A stretch of DNA of 64,000 nt from Gammaproteobacteria bacterium (GTDB lineage: Bacteria; Pseudomonadota; Gammaproteobacteria; Pseudomonadales; UBA5518), in NCBI GenBank assembly GCA_016705365.1, contig JADIYI010000009.1, positions 558,001-622,000 of the forward strand, given 5' to 3'. Position 1 is the stretch's first letter. Every line of letters begins with the position of its first letter. Positions 1-9,028 of this stretch are shown in pieces. The position numbers and the translations under genes are program-made. The notes under the pieces were generated by a model. The model was not told the DNA's origin and made no database searches. It worked only from the letters and a program-made list of their open reading frames with translations.

Positions 1-303
1 CGGAATACGGAAGTATTCCACGGTGCGCGCCAGCACAAAGGAGTTGGGCGGGATGATGCAGTAATCGGCCTTGATATCGACAAAACTCTTGGGGTCGAAA
101 TTCTTCGGATCGACGGTCGCCGAATGCACGTTGGTGAAAATCTTGAAATCGTCCGAGCAACGCACATCGTAGCCATAGCTCGAGGTGCCGTAGGAGATCA
201 CCTTGCCCGCGGCGGTGCTGCGCACCTGGTCGGGTTCGAAGGGGCTGATCATCCCCTGTTCGGTCGCCATGCGGCGAATCCATCTGTCCGGTTTGATCGA
301 CAT
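1..303 (-). CDS. dcd: dCTP deaminase, N-terminal part (cut by window edge)
   Basis: Reading the minus strand from the ATG at 303 gives about 101 codons without a stop, beginning MSIKPDRWIRRMA and continuing with the segment ISPFEPDQVR and then SYGTSSYGYDVR. These are the hallmarks of proteobacterial dCTP deaminase, which converts dCTP to dUTP in thymidylate supply; the cytosolic enzyme is a homotrimer of about 190 residues. The rest of the protein lies outside the window. In many gammaproteobacteria dcd lies directly downstream of apbC on the same strand; here the two are the same strand but separated by a three-gene plus-strand cassette. Family assignment is confident. Confidence 0.9.
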   Translation of the reverse strand, partial: MSIKPDRWIRRMATEQGMISPFEPDQVRSTAAGKVISYGTSSYGYDVRCSDDFKIFTNVHSATVDPKNFDPKSFVDIKADYCIIPPNSFVLARTVEYFRIP

Positions 304-589
304 GAAACGCTGTTACTCCAGGCGCGGGAATCCGGGGCGACATGGTAGCCGCAAGCCGGTGCCGGCAACAGTGCCAGCCCGCAGGTGCCAGACCGCAGGT
401 AGGGTCGGGGTGCATCCTGCCGGCGGCAGGGCATTACCGGGAGGTGACGATCCTGTCATACGCAGCGTAGTGACTTCTTTTGTACGGGACGGGTATTCTG
501 CTGCTGGAGTCCGTCGGCGAAGCGGGCATGGGTGCCGCGGCGGTGTATGGGCTTTGCTCACGTCGAACAGAAAATAAGGAGAAGCGACC
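304..589. other. dcd/cassette divergent intergenic region
   Basis: 286 bp between the dcd start and the first plus-strand gene. The open frames crossing it look like shadows with no family resemblance. Promoters in both directions must lie here, but I cannot pick out a convincing -35/-10 pair. A good ribosome-binding site (AAGGAG, about 576-581) precedes the GTG start at 590. Confidence 0.4.
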
Positions 590-1729
590 GTGCTGACTGC
601 CCTTGACGAGACGCTGCGCCACCAGATTGCCACCACATTCGACCACGCGGGCACGAGCGATCACCGCTTCTTCGATCGCTATTGGTTCGGCGTCTACGAC
701 CCCCGGGGTCGCATGGCGCTGGTCTGTGGCATGGCACAGTACATGAACACGAACGTGATGGACGGGTTTTGTGCCATTCAGCTGCCGCGTGCGGACGGTG
801 GGATCGAGCAACACAATTTTCGCCTGTCGCGGGCGCTGCGCCCGGACCTGGACGAGACGAGGGTCGGTCCTCTCCGGGTTCGGATCGAGGAGCCGTTCCA
901 GCGCATTCGCCTCGGCTGCGAGGCGGGAGAACTTCCGCTCAGCTTCGATCTCGAGTGGACGGCGTTCCTGCCGCCGAGCGAGGAGAAGCACCACTTCAAT
1001 CGCGTCAACGGCCGCGTATTCCAGGACTATCACCGCTACACGCAGGCAGGTCGCGGCACGGGCGTGGTGCAACTCGGGGATCAGGTTTTCGACGTCGACG
1101 ACTGGTGGGCCGGACGCGATCACTCCTGGGGCGTACGCTCGCAGGTCGGCGGCTACGAGCCGGCGACCGGACCCGGCACGGAAGCGCAGCTCGCCGCCGC
1201 GGGATACGTGTATTACTGGCTCACCTTCAATGACGGCGAGTGCGGGGGCTATGTGCAACTGCAGTTCCTGGGCGACAGGACCCGCATCTTCACGGACGGT
1301 GAAATCGTGTGGCCGCAGACGGGGCGCCGCTTCATCGTCGCAGACGCCGAAGTCGAGGTGGAACTGCATCCGGGCACGCGTATCTACAAGCGACTGCGCA
1401 CGCGGCTGCGCGGATACGACGGATCCACGGTCGAACTCGTGGCGGAACCGGTCATAGGTTACTGGTCCATGGATGGCACCGGCTACGACTGGGGATGGAA
1501 CGACGACAAGGGACTGGGTTTCCATCGCGGCGAGTACGTGGTCGAGCACGATATATACGACATCACCCATCCCGAGCGGGTTGTGCGTCCGAACGGCGAG
1601 CTGCGTATTCCCGGGCACCGCGAGGCGCCGTGCGCCATCACCGTGGACGGCAAGCTGGCGCCGCGCAGTGCCGGACATCAGGTATTCGTTGCGAGCGGCC
1701 CGGTAAAGTGGCTCGGTCTGGACAAATAG
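590..1729 (+). CDS. Unrecognised aromatic-rich beta protein of the phosphotransferase cassette
   Basis: 379 codons from a GTG start with AAGGAG eight bases upstream. There is no signal peptide or membrane segment, so the product is probably cytosolic. The sequence is rich in Trp, Tyr, Gly and Asp and looks mostly beta-structured; motifs include NTNVMDGFCAIQ, DDWWAGRDHSWGVR and a C-terminal GYDWGWNDDKGLGFHRGE. This reminds me of the two-lobed lipocalin fold of CrtC/AttH-type proteins, but the resemblance is by eye only. It is the first of three co-directional genes (36 bp before the phosphotransferase), which suggests a shared pathway, perhaps handling a hydrophobic or steroid-like substrate. 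No function is claimed. Confidence 0.6.
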   Translation: MLTALDETLRHQIATTFDHAGTSDHRFFDRYWFGVYDPRGRMALVCGMAQYMNTNVMDGFCAIQLPRADGGIEQHNFRLSRALRPDLDETRVGPLRVRIEEPFQRIRLGCEAGELPLSFDLEWTAFLPPSEEKHHFNRVNGRVFQDYHRYTQAGRGTGVVQLGDQVFDVDDWWAGRDHSWGVRSQVGGYEPATGPGTEAQLAAAGYVYYWLTFNDGECGGYVQLQFLGDRTRIFTDGEIVWPQTGRRFIVADAEVEVELHPGTRIYKRLRTRLRGYDGSTVELVAEPVIGYWSMDGTGYDWGWNDDKGLGFHRGEYVVEHDIYDITHPERVVRPNGELRIPGHREAPCAITVDGKLAPRSAGHQVFVASGPVKWLGLDK

Positions 1730-1765
1730 GCGCCGCCACCGTTCGGCACGAAGGGGCGATCGACC

Positions 1766-2887
1766 ATGGCTGCGAACCGCGATCCTGCCCTCGCATGCAC
1801 TGATCACGGCGGCCCTCTCGCCGCGTGGTTCGCGGAACACAATCCCCGCGCGACCGGGATTCGTGTGGACGAGATCAGCAGGCCGAGTTCGTCGGGATAC
1901 TCCAACGAAACCGTCTTCTTCCGCGCACGATGGTGTGAAGGCGCGGCATTGCACGAGGGACGCTACGTGGCCCGCATCGAGCCACGAACGCCTCCGGTGT
2001 ATCCCGTGCAATGCGCCCAGGCGCTGACCTCGGTGGCACTGCAGTACCGGGTGATGCAGGCCATCGCGGGCGCCAATGGCGTCCCGGTCGCGCCTCTCGT
2101 CGCCTACGAGAACAGCGATACGTTCCTGGGTGGCCCCTTCTACGTGATGGGTTTCGTGGCCGGCGACGTACCGAAGGACAATCCGATCTACACGAAGGAA
2201 GGATTCTTCGTCGCAGCCAATGCCGCACAACGTCTGCGGATGATCGACAGCGGGCTGGCCGCACTCGCCCGCCTGCACGCCATCGATTCCACCCGTGCAG
2301 GGCTCGACTGGCTCGCCGGGGACGCGCGTCCCGGTCTTGGCCGCCAGCTCGAGATCTACGCGCGTTACGCGAGCGAGCTACTCGGCGAGCGCACACACCC
2401 GATCCTGGCGCACGCATTCGCGTGGCTGGCACGGGAGTCCGGGGCGGACGGCACGATCGTGCCGAGTTGGGGCGATGCGCGCATCGGGAACATGATCTTC
2501 CGCGACTTCGACTGTGTCGCCGTGAACGACTGGGAGGCGGCTGCACTGGGTCCGGCCGAGCTCGATCTGGGCTGGTGGCTGATGTTCGATCGCTTCGCGC
2601 ACGAGAGCAGTGGCCAGCCACGCCTGGAAGGCGAACCCACGCGGGAAGAGCAGATTGCCCTGTACGAACGGCATGCGGGTCGCACCGTGGGCAACCCGTT
2701 CTACCACGAGGTGTTCGCCGCCGCCCGGTTCACGACCGTAATGATCCGCACCTGCCAGCGCAGCACCGATGCGGGCCTGGTGCCGGCGTCGATGAACATG
2801 CCCATCAACAACCCGGCAACGCAGGTGCTTGCCGACCTGCTCGACATTCCCTACGCGTGGCTGCAAGCGGCCGGCGTGGCATCCTGA
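1766..2887 (+). CDS. APH-fold phosphotransferase family protein
   Basis: 373 codons starting MAANRDPALACTDHGGPL. The protein-kinase-like aminoglycoside phosphotransferase/choline kinase fold is indicated by an N-lobe with SSGYSNETVFFRARW, a catalytic loop around residues 233-244 (SWGDARIGNMIF), and a metal-binding loop NDWEAAALGPAELDLGWWL. The usual HGD is WGD here; the catalytic Asp and the Asn four residues later are kept, a pattern I associate with the non-antibiotic phosphotransferase subfamily found in lipid or steroid catabolic clusters. It probably phosphorylates a hydroxyl of a small metabolite. The gene sits between the unrecognised beta protein and a molybdopterin oxidoreductase, so it is unlikely to be a resistance gene. 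Confidence 0.8.
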   Translation: MAANRDPALACTDHGGPLAAWFAEHNPRATGIRVDEISRPSSSGYSNETVFFRARWCEGAALHEGRYVARIEPRTPPVYPVQCAQALTSVALQYRVMQAIAGANGVPVAPLVAYENSDTFLGGPFYVMGFVAGDVPKDNPIYTKEGFFVAANAAQRLRMIDSGLAALARLHAIDSTRAGLDWLAGDARPGLGRQLEIYARYASELLGERTHPILAHAFAWLARESGADGTIVPSWGDARIGNMIFRDFDCVAVNDWEAAALGPAELDLGWWLMFDRFAHESSGQPRLEGEPTREEQIALYERHAGRTVGNPFYHEVFAAARFTTVMIRTCQRSTDAGLVPASMNMPINNPATQVLADLLDIPYAWLQAAGVAS

Positions 2888-2932
2888 TGCAGTGGATGCG
2901 TACGGATCAAGACTCTCGCGGAGAACTCGACC

Positions 2933-5080
2933 ATGCCCGGAACACACAAGACTTTCTGCCGCATCTGCCAGGCCCTGTGCGGAATTGACGTCGAGATCGA
3001 CGCCGGGCGCGTGCTCTCGGTACGCGGGGACTTCGCGCACCCGATGAGCCGTGGCTATACCTGCGAGAAGGGGCGCCAGCTCGGCGCCCATCTGCACAAC
3101 CCGGAGCGGCTTCGCAGCTGCCTCGAGCGGCGCACCGACGGCACGTTCGCACCGATCGCGAGCGAGGCGGCGCTGGATGCGATCGGAGCGCGCCTGCGTT
3201 TGATCCTCGAGACGCACGGTCCGCGCGCGATCGCCACGTACTCCGGCACCGCGGCCTACATGAATGGCACGGCGATTGGCATCACCCGCGCATTCCACGA
3301 GGCAATTGGCTCGCCGATGCGATTCACGACAATCACTCTCGACCAGCCGGGAAAGATCATCGCGATCATGCGCCACGGGCTGTGGGCTGGAGGAGGGCAC
3401 TCGTTTGAATCCGCGAACGTGGTGATACTCATCGGGACCAATCCCCTGGTCTCTGCCTTTCACGTCCACGGCGGCCCGCCGGGTTTCCATCCCGGCGACA
3501 TCCGGCGCGCGCAGCGCGAACGCGGACTGCGGGTGATCGTGGTCGACCCGCGGCGCACCGAGACAGCCGAGCTGGCCGACCTGCACCTGGCGATCCAGCC
3601 CGGAGAGGATGCCACGCTGCTTGCAGGAATGATCCGGCTGATCCTCGCCGAGGAACTCCACGATCGCGCGTTTTGCGACGCGCACGTCGCGGGTCTCGAC
3701 GAATTGCGTGACGCCGTGGCAGCCTTTACCGAGGATTACGTCGCGCGACGAACGGGCCTCGCAGCGGAACTGATCGCCGAGGCAGCGCGACTGTTCGCGC
3801 GTGGGCCGCGCGGCGTCGCCACCGCGGGTACCGGGCCGAACATGTCGCTTCATCCGACATTGACCGAACATCTCGTTCTCTGCCTCGATACGCTCTGCGG
3901 CCGCTGGAACCGCGAGGGTGAGCGCGTGAACGTACCGAGCCTGCTCACTCCGGACTTCCCGCGCCCGGCGCAGGCCTTCCCGCCATCGCTGCTGCCACCC
4001 GAACTCAATCCCGAGGCGAACCGGGAGCGATCGCGGTTGCGCCAGCTGCGGCAGATCAACCAGGAGATGCCGACACCCGCGCTCGCCGACGAGATCCTGG
4101 AGCCCGGAGAAGGGCAGGTGCGGGCACTGATCGTGACCGGCGGCAACCCGCTCGCCGCGTGCGCGGATCCCGTGCGGCTGGCGCGGGCGCTCGAGTCACT
4201 CGATCTCCTCGTGTGCGTCGACATCGCGCTCACCCCGACGTGCCGCCGCGCGCACCATGTACTTGCCGCCCGGCACATGCTGCAGCGTGCCGACGTGGCG
4301 GCCTACCAGGACATGCTCTACGAGCGGCCGTTCGCGCAGTACACCGATGCACTCGTCGCACCGGACGGCGACCTGCTCGACGAGTGGTACGTGTTCGCGG
4401 CGCTCGCGCAGCGCATGGGGAAGAAGCTCGTGCTGCCGGGCGGCGAACTCGACCTGGGCGCTAAACCCACGACCCTCGACGTTCTCGAACTCCTGTACCC
4501 GCAGTCCAAGGTCCCCATGCGTACCCTCGCCCGCTACGAGGGCGGGCACGTGTTCGACGACATCGACATTCGCGTAACGGCGCCGATCCCCGGGCTCGAA
4601 GGCCGGCTGTGCGTCGCTCCGGAGGGTATCGCCGACGAACTGCACGCCCTGCGCGCGGAGCCCGTTCCCGAGCCGGGTCGCTTCGGGCGTGACGGGCGCT
4701 TCACGCACCTGCTCATCTCGCGGCGCATGAAGCACGTCAACAACTCGCTGTGCCACGATCTCCCGCGAAGCAAGGGACGTGCAAATCCGGCGTTCGTGAA
4801 CCCGGGAGACCTGGCGAGCCTCGGCGCGGTACCGGGCGAACTCGTCGAGATCGAGTCCGACCATGCGCGCGTGGTGGCGGTGGTCGAGGCGGACGACGGC
4901 TTGCAGCCAGGCGTGGTCTCGATGGCGCACGCCTTCGGCGGTGACCCCGCCGCGCCGGGTGATCCGCGCACGCAGGGCACCCCCGTGAATGTGCTCGTCG
5001 CGACCGATCGCGACTTCGATCCCTGGGTGGGAATGCCGCGCCAGAGCGCGATCCCGGTTCGCCTGCGGCGGATCAGCTGA
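2933..5080 (+). CDS. Molybdopterin-dependent oxidoreductase, DMSO-reductase superfamily
   Basis: 715 codons. The N-terminal cluster-binding motif is FCRICQALCG followed by a fourth Cys in GYTCEKG, giving C-x2-C-x3-C-x27-C for one [4Fe-4S]. Further motifs typical of the superfamily are VVILIGTNPLVSAFH, VIVVDPRRTETAELADLHLAIQPGEDATLL, ALIVTGGNPLAA, and a C-terminal cofactor-binding domain with MKHVNNSLCHDLPRSK and FVNPGDLASLGAVPGELVEI. There is no Tat signal, so the enzyme should be cytoplasmic. No separate ferredoxin or flavin subunit is adjacent. It is the last gene of the cassette; the substrate is unknown. It resembles the stand-alone Mo-bisPGD oxidoreductases found in actinobacterial and halieacean catabolic clusters. 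Confidence 0.85.
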   Translation: MPGTHKTFCRICQALCGIDVEIDAGRVLSVRGDFAHPMSRGYTCEKGRQLGAHLHNPERLRSCLERRTDGTFAPIASEAALDAIGARLRLILETHGPRAIATYSGTAAYMNGTAIGITRAFHEAIGSPMRFTTITLDQPGKIIAIMRHGLWAGGGHSFESANVVILIGTNPLVSAFHVHGGPPGFHPGDIRRAQRERGLRVIVVDPRRTETAELADLHLAIQPGEDATLLAGMIRLILAEELHDRAFCDAHVAGLDELRDAVAAFTEDYVARRTGLAAELIAEAARLFARGPRGVATAGTGPNMSLHPTLTEHLVLCLDTLCGRWNREGERVNVPSLLTPDFPRPAQAFPPSLLPPELNPEANRERSRLRQLRQINQEMPTPALADEILEPGEGQVRALIVTGGNPLAACADPVRLARALESLDLLVCVDIALTPTCRRAHHVLAARHMLQRADVAAYQDMLYERPFAQYTDALVAPDGDLLDEWYVFAALAQRMGKKLVLPGGELDLGAKPTTLDVLELLYPQSKVPMRTLARYEGGHVFDDIDIRVTAPIPGLEGRLCVAPEGIADELHALRAEPVPEPGRFGRDGRFTHLLISRRMKHVNNSLCHDLPRSKGRANPAFVNPGDLASLGAVPGELVEIESDHARVVAVVEADDGLQPGVVSMAHAFGGDPAAPGDPRTQGTPVNVLVATDRDFDPWVGMPRQSAIPVRLRRIS

Positions 5081-5152
5081 GCGCAGTTGCCCAGGGCGAC
5101 CGGAGCTGTCCGCTTACAGTCGCTGCCCGGTCACTGGACCGCGCCATCGGAA

Positions 5153-6250
5153 TCAATCATTGCTGATCGTGATAGTGGGAATCGTCGGCGCCGGGCCCGC
5201 ACTGCGACGCGCGAGTTCGAGAGCGGCGCGGCGGGCGATCTGGCGATAATCCGCGGCCAATGCGCCCTGCGGATCGGCCACGACGGTGGGCGTGCCGCCA
5301 TCGGTCTGTTCCCGGATGCGTATGTCGAGTGGCAGCGAACCGAGCAACGGCACCCCGTATTCACAGGCAATACGTTCGCCGCCGCCGGCGCCGAACAGGT
5401 GCTCGGCGTGGCCGCACCGCGTGCACACATGCACCGCCATGTTCTCGACCACGCCGAGCACCGGGATATCCACCTTGGCGAACATCTCGATGCCTTTCTT
5501 GCAGTCGAGCAGGGCGATGTCCTGCGGGGTGGTCACGATCACCGCGCCGCTGACCGGCACTTTCTGCGCCAGCGTGAGTTGAATATCGCCAGTACCGGGC
5601 GGCATGTCGACGATCAGGTAATCGAGCCCTTCCCACGCCGTCTGCGACAGCATCTGCTGCAAGGCACTGCTGGCCATCGGCCCGCGCCAGACCATGGCGG
5701 TCTTCTCGGTGATCAGGTAACCCATCGACATGGTCTGCAGCCCGTGCGCCATCACCGGCTCCAGCATCTGGTTGCCGCGCGATTCGGGGCGCTGGTGTTC
5801 GGGGATACCCAGCATGATCTGCTGGCTCGGGCCATAGATATCGGCGTCGAGCAAACCCACGCGCGCGCCTTCCGCCTGCAGCGCGAGCGCCAGGTTGACC
5901 GCGGTGGTGGATTTGCCGACGCCACCCTTGCCGGAGGCAACGGCGATGATATTGCGCACGTTCTCCAGCGCCGGTACTGCACTGCGGCGGGCACCCGGGG
6001 CGATACACCAGGCAAGCTCCACCCGCACCGTCGCCCCCGCGGCCAGCGATGAGAGCGCCTGTTCGACCGCGGCGGCAATCGGTTCGCGCAACCCGGCCAG
6101 CGCAACCCGGCATTCGATCTTCACCAGCAACAGGCCGCTGCGGCGCTCGACCCCGGCAACCTGCGCGATCTCGAGCAGGCGGATATCGAGCTCATCGACC
6201 CGGCAATTCGCCAACGCCTGTTCTACAGCCTGCATTTCGGTAGGACTCAT
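5153..6250 (-). CDS. apbC: Iron-sulfur cluster carrier ApbC/Mrp
   Basis: 365 codons. An N-terminal DUF59/MIP18-like domain (about residues 1-90) precedes a P-loop ATPase with a deviant Walker A, ASGKGGVGKSTT, the loop DADIYGPSQQ, Walker B DYLIVDMPPGTGD, and a C-terminal CTRCGH motif whose two Cys bind a bridging [4Fe-4S] cluster in a dimer. It delivers Fe-S clusters to apo-proteins; the nearby Fe-S enzymes (Rsx subunits, Nth) are plausible clients. It diverges from metG across a 151-bp gap, the common gammaproteobacterial arrangement. Confidence 0.93.
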   Translation of the reverse strand: MSPTEMQAVEQALANCRVDELDIRLLEIAQVAGVERRSGLLLVKIECRVALAGLREPIAAAVEQALSSLAAGATVRVELAWCIAPGARRSAVPALENVRNIIAVASGKGGVGKSTTAVNLALALQAEGARVGLLDADIYGPSQQIMLGIPEHQRPESRGNQMLEPVMAHGLQTMSMGYLITEKTAMVWRGPMASSALQQMLSQTAWEGLDYLIVDMPPGTGDIQLTLAQKVPVSGAVIVTTPQDIALLDCKKGIEMFAKVDIPVLGVVENMAVHVCTRCGHAEHLFGAGGGERIACEYGVPLLGSLPLDIRIREQTDGGTPTVVADPQGALAADYRQIARRAALELARRSAGPAPTIPTITISND

Positions 6251-6401
6251 GCTTCACTCCACATTCGAGGGAGCACGCATATTACCGGCCTGCTCGCAGC
6301 CACGAAAGCAGGTCACGCCCCGGGCGGGTGCAATGGGGCCGCGAAATCGTTATATTTCCGGCCTTTTACCCGGCAAGATCCGCCCCAAGGACAAGCGCCA
6401 G

Positions 6402-8429
6402 ATGAGCACCAAGCGACGACGTATCCTGGTCACCAGCGCGCTGCCCTATGCCAACGGGCCGGTGCACCTGGGGCATATGGTCGAGCAGATCCAGACCGAT
6501 ATCTGGGTGCGTTACCAACGGCTTCGCGGCCATGAATGCCTGTATGTCTGCGCCAGCGATGCGCACGGCACACCGATCATGCTGCGGGCCGAACTCGAAG
6601 GCTGCACACCCGAGGCACTGATCGAGCGCATCCAGGCGGGCCACCGGCGCGATTCGGCCGACTTCCTGATCAACTTCGACAATTTCCACACCACGCACTC
6701 GCCCGAGAACCGCCACTACGCGGAGCTGTTCTACACGCGCCTCAAGGAGGCGGGCTTTATCGCGCGGCGCTCGATTGCCCAGGCATTCGACCCCGAAAAA
6801 GGCCTGTTCCTGCCCGATCGCTATATCAGGGGCGTCTGCCCGCGCTGCGCCGCCGCCGATCAGTACGGCGATTCCTGCGAAGCCTGTGGCGCAACCTACA
6901 CCCCGATGGATCTGCTGAACCCGGTATCGGTGCTCTCGGGTGCGACCCCGGTCACCCGCGAATCCGAGCATTTCTTTTTCCGGCTCGGTGCGTTTGAAGC
7001 CATGCTGCGCGAATGGACCTCGGGAGCGCAGGTGCAGCCGGAGATCTCCAACAAGCTCGCCGAGTGGTTCGACCAGGGCCTGCAGGACTGGGACATCTCG
7101 CGCGATGCACCGTATTTTGGCTTCGAGATTCCCGCTGAACCGGGCAAGTATTTCTATGTGTGGCTGGAAGCCCCGATCGGTTATATGTCCAGCATGCACC
7201 ATCTGTGCGCGCGTACCGGCCGCGACTTCGACAGCTTCTGGGCACCGGACAGCACCGCCGAGCTGTACCACTTCATCGGCAAGGACATCGCGTATTTCCA
7301 CACGCTGTTCTGGCCGGCAATGCTCGAAGGGGCGGGATTCCGCCTGCCCACGGCGGTTTTCTGCCACGGCTTTCTGACCGTGAACGGCCAGAAGATGTCG
7401 AAATCGCGCGGCACCTTCATCATGGCGCGCACCTACCTCGAGCATCTCGGTGCCGAGTATTTCCGCTACTACATCGCCGCCAAGCTCGGCTCCGGCGTCG
7501 ATGACATCGATCTGAACCTCGAGGATTTCGTGCAGCGCGTGAACTCGGACCTGGTCGGCAAGGTGGTGAACATCGCCAGCCGCTGCGCGGGCTTCATCGG
7601 CAAGCGTTTCGACGGCATGCTCGCGAGCGCGGCGGCGCAACCCGCCCTGCTGACGGAATTCAGCGCGGCACGCGAAGCGATCGCGACGCATTACGAACAA
7701 CGCGAATTCAGCAAGGCGCTGCGCGCGGTAATGGCGCTCGCCGACCGTGCCAACCAGTACATCGATCACGAAAAGCCGTGGCAACTGGCCAAGGACCCTG
7801 ATCAGCAGGCCCGGGTGCAGGAGGTATGCACCATGGGTATCAACCTGTTCCGGGTACTGATGGTCTATCTGAAACCGGTGCTGCCGGCGATGGCACAGCG
7901 CGCCGAAGCCTTTCTCGCCTCGCCGCTCGACTGGGAGGCGCTGGATCAGCCGCTGCTCGGCACACGGATCGAGACCTTTGTGCCGTTGATGAACCGCATC
8001 GATCCCGACCGGGTCCAGGCCATGGTCGATGCCAGCAAGGAAAGCACCATGCAATCGCCCCCGGCACCCGCGGCACCGGCCCGCGCAATCGCTCCCATCG
8101 CCGAGACCATTTCGATCGAGGACTTTGCCCGGATCGATCTGCGTATCGCGCGCATCGTCAAGGCCGAACCGGTGGAGGGTGCCGACAAGTTGCTGGCGCT
8201 GACGCTGGATCTCGGTGACGGCACGCGCAATGTATTCGCCGGCATCAAGTCCGCTTATGACCCGGCCGAGCTGCCGGGACGGCTGACCGTGGTGGTCGCG
8301 AACCTGGCGCCGCGCAAGATGCGCTTTGGTACCTCGGAAGGCATGGTGCTGGCGGCGGGGCCGGGCGGCAAGGAGATCTGGCTGCTGGCACCGGACAGCG
8401 GTGCCGAGCCAGGCATGCAAGTGAAATGA
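6402..8429 (+). CDS. metG: Methionyl-tRNA synthetase
   Basis: 675 codons, close to the 677 of E. coli. The start is the ATG opening MSTKRRRILVTSALPYANG, preceded by AAGGA; the longer open frame upstream runs back through apbC and is not coding. The HIGH signature appears as PVHLGHM, the zinc-binding knuckle as CPRCAAADQYGDSCEACG, and KMSKS as GQKMSKSRGTF. After an anticodon-binding helical domain comes a C-terminal Trbp111-type tRNA-binding OB domain from about residue 570 (IEDFARIDLRIARIVKAEPV), which mediates dimerisation. The protein charges tRNA-Met in the cytosol. It is followed 16 bp later by rsxA. Confidence 0.97.
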   Translation: MSTKRRRILVTSALPYANGPVHLGHMVEQIQTDIWVRYQRLRGHECLYVCASDAHGTPIMLRAELEGCTPEALIERIQAGHRRDSADFLINFDNFHTTHSPENRHYAELFYTRLKEAGFIARRSIAQAFDPEKGLFLPDRYIRGVCPRCAAADQYGDSCEACGATYTPMDLLNPVSVLSGATPVTRESEHFFFRLGAFEAMLREWTSGAQVQPEISNKLAEWFDQGLQDWDISRDAPYFGFEIPAEPGKYFYVWLEAPIGYMSSMHHLCARTGRDFDSFWAPDSTAELYHFIGKDIAYFHTLFWPAMLEGAGFRLPTAVFCHGFLTVNGQKMSKSRGTFIMARTYLEHLGAEYFRYYIAAKLGSGVDDIDLNLEDFVQRVNSDLVGKVVNIASRCAGFIGKRFDGMLASAAAQPALLTEFSAAREAIATHYEQREFSKALRAVMALADRANQYIDHEKPWQLAKDPDQQARVQEVCTMGINLFRVLMVYLKPVLPAMAQRAEAFLASPLDWEALDQPLLGTRIETFVPLMNRIDPDRVQAMVDASKESTMQSPPAPAAPARAIAPIAETISIEDFARIDLRIARIVKAEPVEGADKLLALTLDLGDGTRNVFAGIKSAYDPAELPGRLTVVVANLAPRKMRFGTSEGMVLAAGPGGKEIWLLAPDSGAEPGMQVK

Positions 8430-8445
8430 GCGCGGAATCACGGTC

Positions 8446-9024
8446 ATGATCGGGGAACTGGCGCTGCTCCTGATCGGAACGGTGCTGGCAAACAACATCG
8501 TACTGACGCAGTTCCTCGGCGTCGGCCCTGCCCTGGCTGGCCCGAACCGCCTCGCGCCGCTGCTCGGCATGTGCCTCGCCAGCGCCGTGGTGCTGACGCT
8601 GGCTGCCCTGCTGACTCATCTGGTGTTTCACCATGTGCTGGCGCCACTTGGCCTGGCGTACCTGCGCACGCTGGTCTTCGTCCTGCTCATCGCAACCTCG
8701 GTACAACTCGTGCAACAGTACGCGCGCAGCCGCGAAGCACTGGCACAACACCTGTTCGATGGATTCCAGCCGCTGCTCACCGTGAATTGCGCGGCACTCG
8801 GCGTCGCGCTGCTGAATGTGCAACGCGAATACGACTTTGCGCATGCGATGGTGCACGGAATCGGGGCAGCGGGAGCGCTCGCGCTGGTGATGTTGCTGTC
8901 CTGGGCGTTGCGCGAGCGCATCGCGGCCGCCGCTGTGCCGGAGCCGTTTCGCGGCGCGGCGATCGGCCTGGTCACGCTGGGCCTGATGTCGCTGGCGTTC
9001 ATGGGATTTGCCGGCCTCGCCTGA
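8446..9024 (+). CDS. rsxA: Electron transport complex subunit RsxA/RnfA
   Basis: 192 codons, the usual length. It has six predicted membrane helices, with characteristic sequences at the start (LANNIVLTQFLGV) and middle (PLLTVNCAALGVALL), the latter carrying one of the conserved membrane Cys residues that with RsxE coordinate a buried iron-sulfur cluster. Known role: core inner-membrane subunit of the Rnf/Rsx ion-translocating oxidoreductase, which in E. coli keeps SoxR reduced. First gene of the rsx operon, five bases before the rsxB-like gene. Confidence 0.95.
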   Translation: MIGELALLLIGTVLANNIVLTQFLGVGPALAGPNRLAPLLGMCLASAVVLTLAALLTHLVFHHVLAPLGLAYLRTLVFVLLIATSVQLVQQYARSREALAQHLFDGFQPLLTVNCAALGVALLNVQREYDFAHAMVHGIGAAGALALVMLLSWALRERIAAAAVPEPFRGAAIGLVTLGLMSLAFMGFAGLA

Positions 9025-9028
9025 ACCC

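Noticed and set aside
434..2278. 614-codon minus-strand open frame
   Set aside because: Antisense to the beta protein and phosphotransferase genes, whose plus-strand frames show motifs and ribosome sites.
2460..2505. Phosphotransferase WGD in place of HGD as a broken active site
   Set aside because: Catalytic Asp and downstream Asn are kept, and this variant is, to my knowledge, common in the non-resistance subfamily.
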